NCBI RefSeq assembly: GCF_000787815.1
Contig: NZ_BBPO01000035.1
Span: forward strand, 19,635 to 83,634
DNA from: Streptacidiphilus neutrinimicus
GTDB lineage: Bacteria > Actinomycetota > Actinomycetes > Streptomycetales > Streptomycetaceae
DNA: 64,000 bases
Direction of reading: 5' to 3'
Within the stretch, counting starts at the first letter, position 1. Each line of letters starts with the position of its first letter. The position numbers were made by a program, and so were the translations under genes. Below the pieces are notes generated by a model. The model had not been told where the DNA came from, searched no databases, and was given only the letters and a program-made list of their open reading frames with translations. Shown here in pieces: positions 18,394-27,307 of this stretch.

Positions 18394-19812
18394 GTGGAGA
18401 CCTACACCGACCAGTACATCGGCGGCGGCTGGCGTCCCTCGCTCGGCGAGGGGACGATCACCGTCCTCAACCCCGCCACCGAGGAGGCCCTCGCCGCCGT
18501 CGCCGCGGGCGACGCCGCCGACGTGGAGTCCGCCGTCGCCGCGGCCCGCGCCGCGCAGCGCGCGTGGGGCGCGAGCAGCAAGGAGACCCGGCTCGCCCAC
18601 CTGACGGCGATCCGCGACGGCCTGGCCGCGCACCAGGAGGAGATCGCCGCCACGGTCACCGCCGAGCTCGGCGCGCCGATCGGCTTCTCCACCGCCGTCC
18701 ACGCGGCGCTGCCGCTCGCGGTGGCCTCGGGCTACGTCGAGCTGCTGGCCGGCTTCGAGTTCACCGAGCGCGTCGGCAACTCCACCGTCTACCGCGAGCC
18801 CGCCGGCGTCGTCGGCGCGATCACGCCGTGGAACTACCCGCTGCACCAGATCGTCGCCAAGGTCGTCCCCGCCCTGGCGGCCGGCTGCACCGTCGTGCTC
18901 AAGCCCGCGGAGGACACCCCGCTGGTGGCGCGCCTGTTCGCGCGGATCGTCCACGAGGCCGGCCTGCCGGCGGGCGTCTTCAACCTCGTGACCGGCATCG
19001 GCTCGGTCGCGGGCGCCGCGCTGGCCGCGCACCCTGACGTGGAGCTGGTCTCCTTCACCGGCTCGACCGCCGTCGGCCGCGCGATCGGCGAGCAGGCCGG
19101 GCGCGGCATCAAGCGCGTCGCGCTGGAGCTGGGCGGCAAGTCCGCCAACGTCGTCCTGCCGGGGGCGGACCTGGCCCGCGCGGTCAACGTCAACGTCGGC
19201 AACGTCTTCGCCAACTCCGGCCAGACGTGCAGCGCCTGGACCCGCCTGCTGGTGCACCAGGACCAGTACGAGGAGGCCGTCGCGATCGCGGCCAAGGCCG
19301 CGGCGAAGTACGTCCCCGGCGACCCGACCCGCCCCGAGACCCGCCTGGGCCCCGTCGTCAACGCCAAGCAGCGGGACCGTGTCCGCGGCTACATCCGGGC
19401 CGGCCTCGACGCGGGCGCCCGCCTGGTCGCGGGCGGCGTCGACGCCCCCGAGGGCGCGGAGCGCGGCTTCTTCGTCCGCCCGACGGTCCTGGCCGACGTG
19501 ACGCCGGACATGACCGTGGCCCAGGAGGAGATCTTCGGCCCGGTCCTGTGCGTGCTGGCGTACCGCGACGAGGACCACGCGGTGGAGCTCGCCAACGGCA
19601 CGGACTACGGCCTGGCCGGCGGCGTCTGGGCCGCGGACGAGGCGACTGCCGTCGCGTTCGCCCGCCGCATGGACACCGGCCAGGTGGACATCAACGGCGG
19701 CCGCTTCAACCCGCTGGCGCCGTTCGGCGGCTACAAGGGCTCCGGCGTCGGCCGCGAGCTCGGCCGCCACGGCCTCGAGGAGTTCCTCCGGACCAAGTCG
19801 CTGCAGTTCTAG
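18394..19812 (+). CDS. NAD(P)+-dependent aldehyde dehydrogenase
   Basis: 472 aa, typical ALDH length. GTG start with GGAGGG 6 nt upstream. Cofactor-binding TPWNYPLHQI, the general-base Glu in ALELGGKSANVV (about 250) and the nucleophile Cys in FANSGQTCSAW (about 284) are all present, as is the C-terminal PFGGYKGSGVGRELG. It oxidises an aldehyde to its acid. The alcohol dehydrogenase at 19994 follows on the same strand, so the pair could take an alcohol to the acid; a palindromic repeat lies between them and may limit read-through. Confidence 0.9.
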   Translation: METYTDQYIGGGWRPSLGEGTITVLNPATEEALAAVAAGDAADVESAVAAARAAQRAWGASSKETRLAHLTAIRDGLAAHQEEIAATVTAELGAPIGFSTAVHAALPLAVASGYVELLAGFEFTERVGNSTVYREPAGVVGAITPWNYPLHQIVAKVVPALAAGCTVVLKPAEDTPLVARLFARIVHEAGLPAGVFNLVTGIGSVAGAALAAHPDVELVSFTGSTAVGRAIGEQAGRGIKRVALELGGKSANVVLPGADLARAVNVNVGNVFANSGQTCSAWTRLLVHQDQYEEAVAIAAKAAAKYVPGDPTRPETRLGPVVNAKQRDRVRGYIRAGLDAGARLVAGGVDAPEGAERGFFVRPTVLADVTPDMTVAQEEIFGPVLCVLAYRDEDHAVELANGTDYGLAGGVWAADEATAVAFARRMDTGQVDINGGRFNPLAPFGGYKGSGVGRELGRHGLEEFLRTKSLQF

Positions 19813-19832
19813 ACCTGCAGGTGCATCTCCTC

Positions 19833-19960
19833 AGGGGCGCGAGGCTCTGCCGACATGCGGCTCCGCCGCGTGGGCGCGACACGGCACCCGCCCATGGAGA
19901 ACACCGAACGCGCCGGGCCATCCGCGCAGGGTGGTTGCCCGCGCAGTTCCTCGCGCCCCC
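19833..19960 (-). repeat. short palindromic intergenic repeat, copy 2
   Basis: About 128 bp with 11-bp terminal inverted repeats GGGGCGCGAGG (19834-19844) and CCTCGCGCCCC (19949-19959). Read on the minus strand it goes gaggaactgcgcgggcaacc, ccctgcgcggatggccc, gcgcgttcgg, then gtcgcgcccacgcggcggag and ccgca, ending tcggcagagcctcgcgcccc. The same order is found in copy 4. It occupies most of the 181-bp gap between the aldehyde and alcohol dehydrogenase genes. Confidence 0.8.
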
Positions 19961-19993
19961 AAGGGTTCCCCTCCATAGAAAGGCTCTCCCCTC

Positions 19994-21082
19994 GTGACGA
20001 CGACGGTTCGTGCCGCGCTGCTCTCCTCCGTGGGCGCTCAGCTGGAGCTCACCGAGATCACCCTCCCCGACCCCGGCCCCGGACAGGTGCGGGTGAAGCT
20101 CGCCGCCGCGGGGGTGTGCCACTCCGACCTGTCGCTCTCGACGGGCGTGCTCCGCGCGGCGACGCCCGTCGTCCTCGGCCATGAGGGCGCAGGGACGGTC
20201 GTCGCCGTCGGGGAGGGGGTGACCAAGGTCGCCCCCGGCGACTCCGTCGTGCTGAACTGGGCGCCGGCCTGCGGGCACTGCCACCTGTGCGAGCTCGGCG
20301 AGCCGTGGCTGTGCGAGAACTCCTACGCCGCCTCCGTCGAGACGTACGCCGCGCTGGGGGACGGCACCGGCGTCTACCCGGGCCTCGGTGTCGCCGCCTT
20401 CGCCGAGGAGACGGTCGTCTCCGAGCGCGCCGTGATCCCGCTGCCGCAGGGCGTCCCGCTGGACGCCGCCGCGCTGCTCGGCTGCGCGGTGCTGACCGGC
20501 TACGGCGCGGTCCACAACTCCGCGCGGGTGCGGGAGGGCGAGTCCGCGGTCGTCTTCGGGCTGGGCGGTGTGGGCCTGGCCGTGCTGCAGGGGCTGCGGA
20601 TCGCCGGCGCGGGGCCGGTCGTCGCGGTGGACGTCACGCCGGAGAAGGAGGAGCTGGCGCGCCGCCACGGCGCGACGGACTTCGTCCTGGCCGACGAGCA
20701 GACGGCCAAGACCGTCCGCAAGCTGACCGGCGGGCACGGCGCCGACCACGCCTTCGAGTGCGTGGGCCGCTCCGCCACCATCCGCGCCGCCTGGAACTCC
20801 ACCCGCCGCGGCGGTCGCGCCACCGTGGTCGGCATCGGCTCCAAGGACGACCAGGTCTCCTTCAACGCCCTGGAGATCTTCCACTTCGCCCGGACCCTGA
20901 CCGCCTGCGTCTACGGCGACGGTGTCCCGGAGCGCGACCTCCCGATCCTCGCCGACCACGTCCGCGCGGGCCGCCTCGACCTCGACGCCCTCATCACGGA
21001 CCGGATCACCCTCGACGACATCCCGGCCGCCTTCGACCGCATGCGCGAGGGCAAGGGCGGCCGCTCCTTGATCACCTTCTAG
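19994..21082 (+). CDS. zinc-dependent alcohol dehydrogenase (MDR family)
   Basis: 362 aa, GTG start. Catalytic zinc ligands are in AAAGVCHSDLSL and GHEGAGTVV; the structural zinc lobe has four Cys in CGHCHLCELGEPWLC; the NAD-binding motif is VFGLGGVGLAVLQG. The family interconverts primary alcohols or thiol adducts and aldehydes. With the aldehyde dehydrogenase upstream it makes a plausible alcohol-to-acid pair. The palindromic repeat upstream leaves only about 33 nt for its own leader. Confidence 0.87.
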   Translation: MTTTVRAALLSSVGAQLELTEITLPDPGPGQVRVKLAAAGVCHSDLSLSTGVLRAATPVVLGHEGAGTVVAVGEGVTKVAPGDSVVLNWAPACGHCHLCELGEPWLCENSYAASVETYAALGDGTGVYPGLGVAAFAEETVVSERAVIPLPQGVPLDAAALLGCAVLTGYGAVHNSARVREGESAVVFGLGGVGLAVLQGLRIAGAGPVVAVDVTPEKEELARRHGATDFVLADEQTAKTVRKLTGGHGADHAFECVGRSATIRAAWNSTRRGGRATVVGIGSKDDQVSFNALEIFHFARTLTACVYGDGVPERDLPILADHVRAGRLDLDALITDRITLDDIPAAFDRMREGKGGRSLITF

Positions 21083-21172
21083 GTCGCCCGCTCCGGCCCG
21101 GTAGAGTGGTGCGGTTGCCCGCAACGAACGCTGCGCCACAAGACCGACTGTGCGAAGGACCTGAGGAACGAC

Positions 21173-22786
21173 GTGAGCACCGACTCCCCCGCCACCGCTG
21201 CCCAGGTTCTGCAGGAGGCCTCGCGCCGCCGCACCTTCGCCGTCATCTCGCACCCCGACGCCGGTAAGTCGACGCTGACCGAGGCGCTCGCGCTGCACGC
21301 GCAGGCGATCACCTCGGCCGGCGCCGTGCACGGCAAGGGCGGGCGCAAGGGCGTCACGTCCGACTGGATGGAGCTGGAGCGGGACCGAGGGATCTCGGTG
21401 ACCTCCGCCGCGCTGCAGTTCGGGCACCGCGACCACGTGATGAACCTGGTCGACACCCCCGGTCACGCCGACTTCTCCGAGGACACCTACCGTGTCCTGT
21501 CCGCGGTCGACTGCGCGATCATGCTGGTGGACGCGGCCAAGGGCCTGGAGGAGCAGACCCGCAAGCTGTTCTCCGTCTGCCGCCACCGCGGCGTGCCGGT
21601 GATCACGTTCATCAACAAGTGGGACCGCCGTGGTCGCGAGGCGCTGGAGCTGCTGGACGACATCCAGAACATCCTGGAGATCACGCCCGTCCCGCAGGTC
21701 TGGCCGGTCGGCAACGCGGGCAACTTCCGCGGCCTGGTCGAGGCGGCGGACACCGAGCAGTTCCTGAAGTACACCCGCGTCCCCGGCGGCACCCACGAGG
21801 CCGAGGAGGAGCGGATGGACGCCGCCGCGGCCGAGGCCGTCGAGGGCGAGCTGTGGCCGACCGCGCTGGAGGAGCTGGAGCTCGCGCTCGACTCCGGGCC
21901 GGGCTGGGACCCGCAGGCCTTCCGCGAGGGCAAGATCACCCCGGTTTTCTTCGGCTCCGCGCTCACCAACATCGGTGTCCGGCTGCTGCTCGACGCCGTC
22001 GTGGACCTGGCCCCGTCCCCCGACGCCCGCGAGATGGCGAACGGCGACCACCGCCCGGTGGAGGAGGACTTCTCCGGCGTGGTGTTCAAGATCCAGGCCA
22101 ACATGGACCCGGCCCACCGCGACCGCATCGCGTTCATCCGCGTCTGCTCCGGCGTCTTCGAGCGCGGCATGAACGTCACCCGCGCGGCCTCCGGCCGCTC
22201 GCTGGCGACCAAGTACGCGCACACCGTCTTCGGCGCCGAGCGCACCGTCGCGGACATCTGCTACCCCGGCGACGTGGTCGGCCTGATCAACGCGACCGCG
22301 CTGCGCGTCGGCGACACGCTCTACGTGGGCAAGAAGGCCGAGTTCCCGCCGCTGCCGGCGTTCGCCCCCGAGCACTTCGCGGTGGCGCGGCCCAAGGACA
22401 TCAGCCGCAGCAAGCAGTTCCGCAAGGGCATCTCGCAGCTGGACGAGGAAGGCGTGGTCCAGGTCCTCACCTCGGACCGCCGCGGTGACCAGGCCCCGGT
22501 GCTGGCCGCGGTCGGCCCGATGCAGTTCGACGTCGTGCTGCACCGCATGGAGCACGAGTTCTCCTCGCCGATCGTGCTGGAACGCCTGCCCTACTCGCTC
22601 GCTCGCGTCACCGACGCGGCCGGGGCGGAGGTGCTGAACCGCTCCCGCCTGGTCACCGGCGAGCCGCTGACCCGCCGCAGCGACAACGCGATGCTCGCGC
22701 TGTTCGGCGACAAGTGGCAGCTCAACAGCTTCGTCCGGGGCAACCCGGACGTGAAGCTGGAGACGCTGATCGCGACCGCGGACTGA
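21173..22786 (+). CDS. prfC: peptide chain release factor 3
   Basis: 537 aa translational GTPase that recycles RF1/RF2 after termination. GTP-binding motifs: SHPDAGKSTLTE (G1), the RGISVTSAAL switch I, DTPGHADFSEDTYR (G3) and INKWDRRGR (G4). The C-terminal RF3 domain follows. GTG start with AGGA 6 nt upstream. Its stop lies 7 nt from the stop of the convergent sigma-factor gene, with no room for a hairpin. Confidence 0.93.
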   Translation: MSTDSPATAAQVLQEASRRRTFAVISHPDAGKSTLTEALALHAQAITSAGAVHGKGGRKGVTSDWMELERDRGISVTSAALQFGHRDHVMNLVDTPGHADFSEDTYRVLSAVDCAIMLVDAAKGLEEQTRKLFSVCRHRGVPVITFINKWDRRGREALELLDDIQNILEITPVPQVWPVGNAGNFRGLVEAADTEQFLKYTRVPGGTHEAEEERMDAAAAEAVEGELWPTALEELELALDSGPGWDPQAFREGKITPVFFGSALTNIGVRLLLDAVVDLAPSPDAREMANGDHRPVEEDFSGVVFKIQANMDPAHRDRIAFIRVCSGVFERGMNVTRAASGRSLATKYAHTVFGAERTVADICYPGDVVGLINATALRVGDTLYVGKKAEFPPLPAFAPEHFAVARPKDISRSKQFRKGISQLDEEGVVQVLTSDRRGDQAPVLAAVGPMQFDVVLHRMEHEFSSPIVLERLPYSLARVTDAAGAEVLNRSRLVTGEPLTRRSDNAMLALFGDKWQLNSFVRGNPDVKLETLIATAD

Positions 22787-22793
22787 CGCTCCC

Positions 22794-23717
22794 TCACCTC
22801 GCCTGGCGGCGGGCCTCCTTGAACGCGCGGGAGACCTCCCAGGCATCGGCGACCGGGCCCACGTGGCCCAGCTTGTCGGGGTTGAGCACGAGGCGGACGG
22901 CCTGGATCTCCCCGTCCAGGACGTCGAGTTCCAGGGTGTGCAGCACCTTGCCGTCGCGGTCGCGGACGATCGCGCCCGGCTGGCCGTTGATCGCGTGGGG
23001 CTCGATCGTGAGCCCGAGGCGGACCAGGGCGGGGAAGACGGCGGCGAGCAGCCGGGCCACCTTGTCCGCGCCCGCGATCGCCCTCGCCAGCTGCGGGGCC
23101 TTGCCGCCGCCGTCGCCGACCATGGAGACGTCGGCGGCGAGCAGGTGCCGCAGGCCGTCGACGTCGCCCTCGCGCAGTGCGTCGAAGAACCGTGCGGCGA
23201 GCTCCTCGCGCTCCTTGCGGTCGGCCTCGAACCGGGGCCGACCGGCGTTCATGTGGCGCCTGGCCCGCACCACGAGCTGGCGGCAGGCCTCCTCGGAGCG
23301 TCCGACGGCCGAGGCGATCTCCGCGAAGCCGAAGTCGAAGACCTCGCGCAGCACGAAGACCGCGCGCTCCAGCGGGCTCAGCCGCTCCAGCAGCAACAGC
23401 GCCGCCGTGGACACGGAGTCGGCCAACTCGGCCGAGCGGGCCGGGTCCTGGTAGGGGTCGGCGAGCAGCGGCTCGGGGAACCACGGCCCGAGGTACTCCT
23501 CCCGCTGGACCCGGGCCGAGCGCAGCACGTCGATCGAGATCCGGGTGACCACGGCGGAGAGGAAGGACTTGGTCGACCTCGGCTCGGTGTCGGTGGCCTC
23601 GAAGCGCAGCCAGGTCTCCTGGACCGCGTCCTCGGCCTCGCTGACGCTGCCCAGGACCCGGTACGCGATGGAGAACAGCAGCGGGCGCAGCTCCGCGAAG
23701 TCCTCGACCTTGCTCAT
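22794..23717 (-). CDS. sigJ: ECF41-type RNA polymerase sigma factor (SigJ-like)
   Basis: 307 aa. Sigma regions 2 (FSIAYRVLGSVSEAEDAVQE, with WLRFEAT) and 4 (LSPLERAVFVLREVF, FAEIASAVGRSEEACRQ) occupy the first about 165 residues. The rest is a SnoaL-like domain replacing an anti-sigma factor and carrying the ECF41 hallmarks DGGGK (in MVGDGGGKAPQ) and NPDKL (in VLNPDKLG), known to modulate ECF41 activity. It follows the carboxymuconolactone-decarboxylase-like gene by 46 nt in one operon, the classical ECF41 partner arrangement. The conserved promoter at 24280-24306 predicts autoregulation. Confidence 0.92.
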   Translation of the reverse strand: MSKVEDFAELRPLLFSIAYRVLGSVSEAEDAVQETWLRFEATDTEPRSTKSFLSAVVTRISIDVLRSARVQREEYLGPWFPEPLLADPYQDPARSAELADSVSTAALLLLERLSPLERAVFVLREVFDFGFAEIASAVGRSEEACRQLVVRARRHMNAGRPRFEADRKEREELAARFFDALREGDVDGLRHLLAADVSMVGDGGGKAPQLARAIAGADKVARLLAAVFPALVRLGLTIEPHAINGQPGAIVRDRDGKVLHTLELDVLDGEIQAVRLVLNPDKLGHVGPVADAWEVSRAFKEARRQAR

Positions 23718-23763
23718 CGTGCGATCCTTCCCCGTCCCCCGGTGGCCAACCGATCCGCCCGCG

Positions 23764-24240
23764 TCAGTGCAGCTGTCCGGCGGCGTAGTCGCCGGCGCAG
23801 GGCTGGCGGGTGATGATGTTCATCCGGTTCACCATGTTCATGAACCCGATGTGGATCACCAGCGCGGTGAGCTGGTCGCCGTCGTAATGCCGGGCGGCGT
23901 TCTCCCACACCGCGTCGCTGACCCCCTCCGCCGCGTCCGCCACCCGGGTCCCCTCCTCTGCGAGCGCGAGCGCGGCCCGCTCGGCCTCGGTGAACACGGT
24001 GGCCTCGCGCCACCCCGCCACCAGCGCGAGCCGCACGGGGCTCTCGCCCGCCGCGAGCGCCTCCTTGGCGTGCATGTCCAGGCAGACCGCGCACCCGTTG
24101 ATCTGGCTCACCCGCGTCGACACCAGCTCCTGGGTGCTCACGGGCAGCCCCGCCTCCCTGATCGCCTTGCCCGCGGCCATGAAGTGCTTGAGCGCCTTGC
24201 CGGAGACGGGAGCGGCGAAGAAGTCGAGTCGCGCGTCCAT
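23764..24240 (-). CDS. AhpD/carboxymuconolactone decarboxylase-like protein, ECF41 partner
   Basis: 158 aa; ATG at 24240 with GGAGG upstream, chosen because a longer open frame runs into the promoter. The redox motif CAVCLDMHAKEA (Cys-x2-Cys-x3-His) is the peroxidase-type active site of AhpD proteins. ECF41 sigma factors drive expression of such a gene, which is probably the output of the system, in oxidative or cell-envelope stress. The reaction is not established. Start of the operon with sigJ. Confidence 0.88.
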   Translation of the reverse strand: MDARLDFFAAPVSGKALKHFMAAGKAIREAGLPVSTQELVSTRVSQINGCAVCLDMHAKEALAAGESPVRLALVAGWREATVFTEAERAALALAEEGTRVADAAEGVSDAVWENAARHYDGDQLTALVIHIGFMNMVNRMNIITRQPCAGDYAAGQLH

Positions 24241-24279
24241 GGTGTGTTCCTCCGTCGTCGTGAGTGCTGACACCCCCGA

Positions 24280-24306
24280 GACGAACGGACCCGCCCGCCC
24301 GTGACA
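24280..24306 (-). promoter_or_regulatory. ECF41-type promoter
   Basis: Reading the minus strand, TGTCACG (complement of 24300-24306), a spacer of exactly 16 nt, and CGTC (complement of 24280-24283) match the known ECF41 target consensus TGTCACA-N16-CGTC in six of seven -35 bases and all four -10 bases. The -10 motif lies about 40 nt before the start codon at 24240 of the partner gene. Confidence 0.8.
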
Positions 24307-24392
24307 CGGGTGGATGTGACCCGCGTCACGACGGATCCCCGGGTCCGGCCAGGTCCGCACCCCGGAGGGCCGACGGATCGCGACGGCTCGGC

Positions 24393-25649
24393 TCAGTCCC
24401 CGCCGTGGGCGAGGTAGGCGCGCTGGGTGGCGATGTGGTCGGCGATGTGGCGGGCGTCGTGCCAGACGCCCCAGATGAAACTGGAGCCGCGGCGGGACTG
24501 CCAGGGGAGGCCGAGGAAGTAGACGCCCGGCTCGGCGGAGACGCCGCGGCGCTGGTGCGGACGGCCGCTCGGGTCGAAGGCGTCGACCTCGAGCCAGCCG
24601 AAGTCGGTGGCGTAGCCCGTCGCCCAGACGATCGAGGTGACGCCGGCCTCGGCCAGGTCGAGTTCCCGGCGCGGGTGCGCCACGCAGTCCGGTTCGGGGC
24701 CGAGGACGTGCGCCTGCGGCTCCTGCGGCAGGTCGAGGCCGTTGCGCTCGACGTACGCGTCGGCCGCGCGCAGGAGCGCGAGGTACTTGGCGTCGCCGGC
24801 TGCGATGTTGGCGGCGAGGTCGGGCGCGAAGCGCAGAACGCCGTCGGCGCAGGAGGCGGTCAGGCCGAGCAGTTCGATGCCGTCGGCGGCCAGTTCGCGG
24901 AAGTCCACGGTGTGACCCCCGCGGGCGCCGCTGACAGCGATGGTGACGTGTTCCGCGCCCTGCGGCGGCGTCTCCGCGTCCCACAGCCCGAGCACGCCGA
25001 GCCACCAGCAGAAGTCACGCCCGCGGTACTGGCGCGGCGGCCGGTCGTGCGGGCCCACGGAGAGGAACACCCGGCGGCCGGACCGGCGCAGCTCGTCGGC
25101 GATCTGCACGCCCGAGGAGCCCGCGCCGACCACGAGCACCGCGCCCTCCGGCAGTTGGCCGGGGTTGCGGTAGGCGTGGGAGTGGATCTGCACGGGCACC
25201 GCGCCGTCCGGCACGATCGGCGGGATCAGCGGCCGCTGGAACGGGCCGGTCGCCGCCACGACGAAGCGCGCGTCGATCGGGCCCTGCGACGTCTCGACCC
25301 GGAAGCCGGGCCGGCCCGTGTGCCTGCGCACGGAGGTCACCTCGACGCCGCACCGGACCGGTGCGCCGATCTTCTGCGCGTACGCGACGAAGTAGTCCGC
25401 GACCTGCTCCTTGGAGGCGAAGGCGTCGGGGGCGACGCCCTCGAACTCCAGCCCGGGGAACCGGTCGTGCCACGCGGGCCCGTTGGCGACCAGGGAGTCC
25501 CACCGCGCCGTGCGCCACCGCTCGGCGATCCGGTCCCGCTCCAGGACGAGGTGCGGGATGCCATGGGCGCCCAGATGCTCGCTCATCGCCACGCCCGCCT
25601 GGCCCGCCCCGACGACGACCACGTCGACTTCGGTCACTTCACTCGGCAT
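24393..25649 (-). CDS. flavin-dependent monooxygenase (CzcO/FMO-like)
   Basis: 418 aa from the ATG at 25649, with GGAGGG 4 nt upstream (an in-frame GTG at 25661 would overlap that site). FAD-binding VVVGAGQAGVAMSEHL is at the N-terminus; a second Rossmann motif VLVVGAGSSGVQIADEL binds NADPH; the FMO-type WATGYATDFGW is near the C-terminus. Class B monooxygenases hydroxylate N or S or perform Baeyer-Villiger oxidation. It lies directly downstream of the LysR gene on the same strand (102-nt gap, which has an ATCTGATT half-site at 25737-25744), pointing to one catabolic unit with the RidA operon. Confidence 0.82.
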   Translation of the reverse strand: MPSEVTEVDVVVVGAGQAGVAMSEHLGAHGIPHLVLERDRIAERWRTARWDSLVANGPAWHDRFPGLEFEGVAPDAFASKEQVADYFVAYAQKIGAPVRCGVEVTSVRRHTGRPGFRVETSQGPIDARFVVAATGPFQRPLIPPIVPDGAVPVQIHSHAYRNPGQLPEGAVLVVGAGSSGVQIADELRRSGRRVFLSVGPHDRPPRQYRGRDFCWWLGVLGLWDAETPPQGAEHVTIAVSGARGGHTVDFRELAADGIELLGLTASCADGVLRFAPDLAANIAAGDAKYLALLRAADAYVERNGLDLPQEPQAHVLGPEPDCVAHPRRELDLAEAGVTSIVWATGYATDFGWLEVDAFDPSGRPHQRRGVSAEPGVYFLGLPWQSRRGSSFIWGVWHDARHIADHIATQRAYLAHGGD

Positions 25650-25751
25650 TGCACCCTCCACTGCGGCGGTTGTCCGTCGGTGAAATCGTCAGGCGCTGCC
25701 TTGAGTTCTGTCTAATAGAAGTTTTCGTTGCGAGTGATCTGATTTAGTGAT

Positions 25752-26672
25752 TCATCGACGGGCGGGCGCGGCCAGCAGCTCGTGGGCGAGCTGCGCGACG
25801 GCCGCCGCCCGCCCGGTCTGGCGTACGCCGTCCATCCGGGCGAGGACCAGATCCAGCGGTGGGTGCTCGTTCGTGAGCGCGAGGACGGCCACCTTGGCGC
25901 CGCTGTAGGTGTCGTCGGTCGCGGGGCGCTGGTGCAGCACCGAGAAGCCGTGGCCGAGTGCCACGAGCGAGCGGACCGCCTCGTAGTTGTGCGAGCGGTG
26001 GCGGACCACGGGCGTGATGCCGGTCGCGGTGACGAGCGACCAGAAGTAGTCACGGCTGTGCGGCAGGTCGAGCAGGACGAACGGTTCGTCGGCCAGCTCG
26101 GCCAGGTCGACGGCGCCGCGACCGGCCAGCGGGTGGTCGGCCGCGACGAGCGCGTGGACCGGCAGGGAGGCGACGGTGTCGCGCGCGACGCCGGGCCCGA
26201 GGCCGAGGTCGTAGGTGAGGGCGAAGTCGATCCGGCCGGTGCGCAGCGCCCGGTCGAGCTCGTCCGCCTCGCCCTCGACGACGTCGATCCGGAGCCCGGG
26301 GTGGCGGTCCGCCGCCGCGACCAGCAGCCCCGGCAGGACGAAGGGGGCCAGGGTGACGAAGCAACCGAGCCGGACCGGCCCGCTCAGCCCGCCCTCGACG
26401 CCGCGCGCCTCGGCGGCCACGTCGAGCGCGTGCGTGAGGAGCTCGCGCGCCTGCAGCAGCAGCCGGTCCCCGGCGGGGGTGGTGACCAGGCCCTTGCCCT
26501 TGCGGCGGATGAACAGCTGGACGCCGAGCTCGTGCTCCAGGTTCGAGACCGCGGTGGACACCGCCGACTGTGCGATCAGCAGCCGCTCGGCGGCCGCCGT
26601 CATGCTGCCGGCCTCGGCGGCCACGACGAAGTACCGCAGCTGCGCCAGCGTGAATCCGACCGCTTCCGTCAT
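25752..26672 (-). CDS. LysR-family transcriptional regulator
   Basis: 306 aa, standard length. The N-terminal winged helix-turn-helix is FTLAQLRYFVVAAEAGSMTA with AAERLLIAQSAVSTAVSNLE; the C-terminal periplasmic-binding-like effector domain follows from about residue 90. Divergent from the RidA-DUF1028-M20 operon with a 161-nt gap containing a palindromic site. LysR proteins usually activate the divergent operon in response to a pathway metabolite, so the small-molecule substrate of this operon is the likely ligand. Confidence 0.87.
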   Translation of the reverse strand: MTEAVGFTLAQLRYFVVAAEAGSMTAAAERLLIAQSAVSTAVSNLEHELGVQLFIRRKGKGLVTTPAGDRLLLQARELLTHALDVAAEARGVEGGLSGPVRLGCFVTLAPFVLPGLLVAAADRHPGLRIDVVEGEADELDRALRTGRIDFALTYDLGLGPGVARDTVASLPVHALVAADHPLAGRGAVDLAELADEPFVLLDLPHSRDYFWSLVTATGITPVVRHRSHNYEAVRSLVALGHGFSVLHQRPATDDTYSGAKVAVLALTNEHPPLDLVLARMDGVRQTGRAAAVAQLAHELLAAPARR

Positions 26673-26699
26673 GCCTCCGCACCCTCCGCATTCGCATGC

Positions 26700-26714
26700 A
26701 TCTGATTCTCAGAT
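26700..26714. promoter_or_regulatory. candidate LysR binding site
   Basis: ATCTGATTCTCAGAT is a perfect 6+3+6 palindrome that satisfies the LysR T-N11-A box. It is 28 nt upstream of the LysR start (26672) and 120 nt upstream of ridA. A related ATCTGATT recurs at 25737-25744 before the monooxygenase gene, and AGATCT lies at 26730. This is consistent with a regulatory site between divergent genes. Confidence 0.6.
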
Positions 26715-26833
26715 GACCCAACACTAAAAGATCTGCTTTACCGGCGATAGAGCCGCTCGCATAGTGGTGCTGCGGCCCCACCGGCCCAACCACGACGCCC
26801 ACAAGCCCCACAAGCCCCGGGAGAGGTTTGCTG

Positions 26834-27307
26834 ATGGTGCATCACCGACTGCGGCGCTTCAACACCGCCGACACCTATCCCGAGCAGAACCTCGCCAACG
26901 ACCTGGCCCAGGCCGTCGTCGCCGAGGGCACCGTCTACCTGCGCGGGCAGATCGGACAGGACCTGACAACCCGCGAGAGCGTCGGCGTCGGCGACGTCGA
27001 GGCCCAGGCGGAACGGGCGATGGCCAACATCGCCATGCTGCTGGAGGAGTCCGGGAGTTCACTGGACGAGATCGTGAAGGTGACGATCTACCTCACCGAC
27101 GTGCGCTACCGCGAGACCGTCTACCGCGTCATGGGCCGCCGGCTCAAGGGCGTGCACTACGTCTCGACGGGCCTGGTCGTCTCCGCGCTGGCCCGGCCGG
27201 AGTGGCTGGTGGAGATCGACGCCACCGCCGTCATCCCCGCCTCGCGCCGGGCCGAGGCGGCCGGGATCCGGCATGCAAAGGCGGCCGAGCGAGGGGAACT
27301 GCTGTGA
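26834..27307 (+). CDS. RidA-family protein
   Basis: 157 aa from ATG 26834 (GAGAGG 7 nt upstream). The Rid fold is seen in FNTADTYPEQNLAND, VYLRGQIGQDL, LLEESGSSLDEIVKVTIYLTD and the C-terminal RPEWLVEIDATAVIP. RidA hydrolyses reactive enamines/imines from PLP enzymes and oxidases. The Arg that binds substrate carboxylate in enamine-hydrolysing members (an R before PEWLVEID) is retained. The stop overlaps the DUF1028 start as GTGA. Its role here is probably clearing an imine or enamine produced in the pathway. Confidence 0.85.
   Translation: MVHHRLRRFNTADTYPEQNLANDLAQAVVAEGTVYLRGQIGQDLTTRESVGVGDVEAQAERAMANIAMLLEESGSSLDEIVKVTIYLTDVRYRETVYRVMGRRLKGVHYVSTGLVVSALARPEWLVEIDATAVIPASRRAEAAGIRHAKAAERGELL

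Noticed and set aside
19706..22846. A 1046-residue open frame on the minus strand
   Set aside because: Antisense to the alcohol dehydrogenase and prfC. Its sequence is Arg/Gly/Gln-rich with no domain signature.
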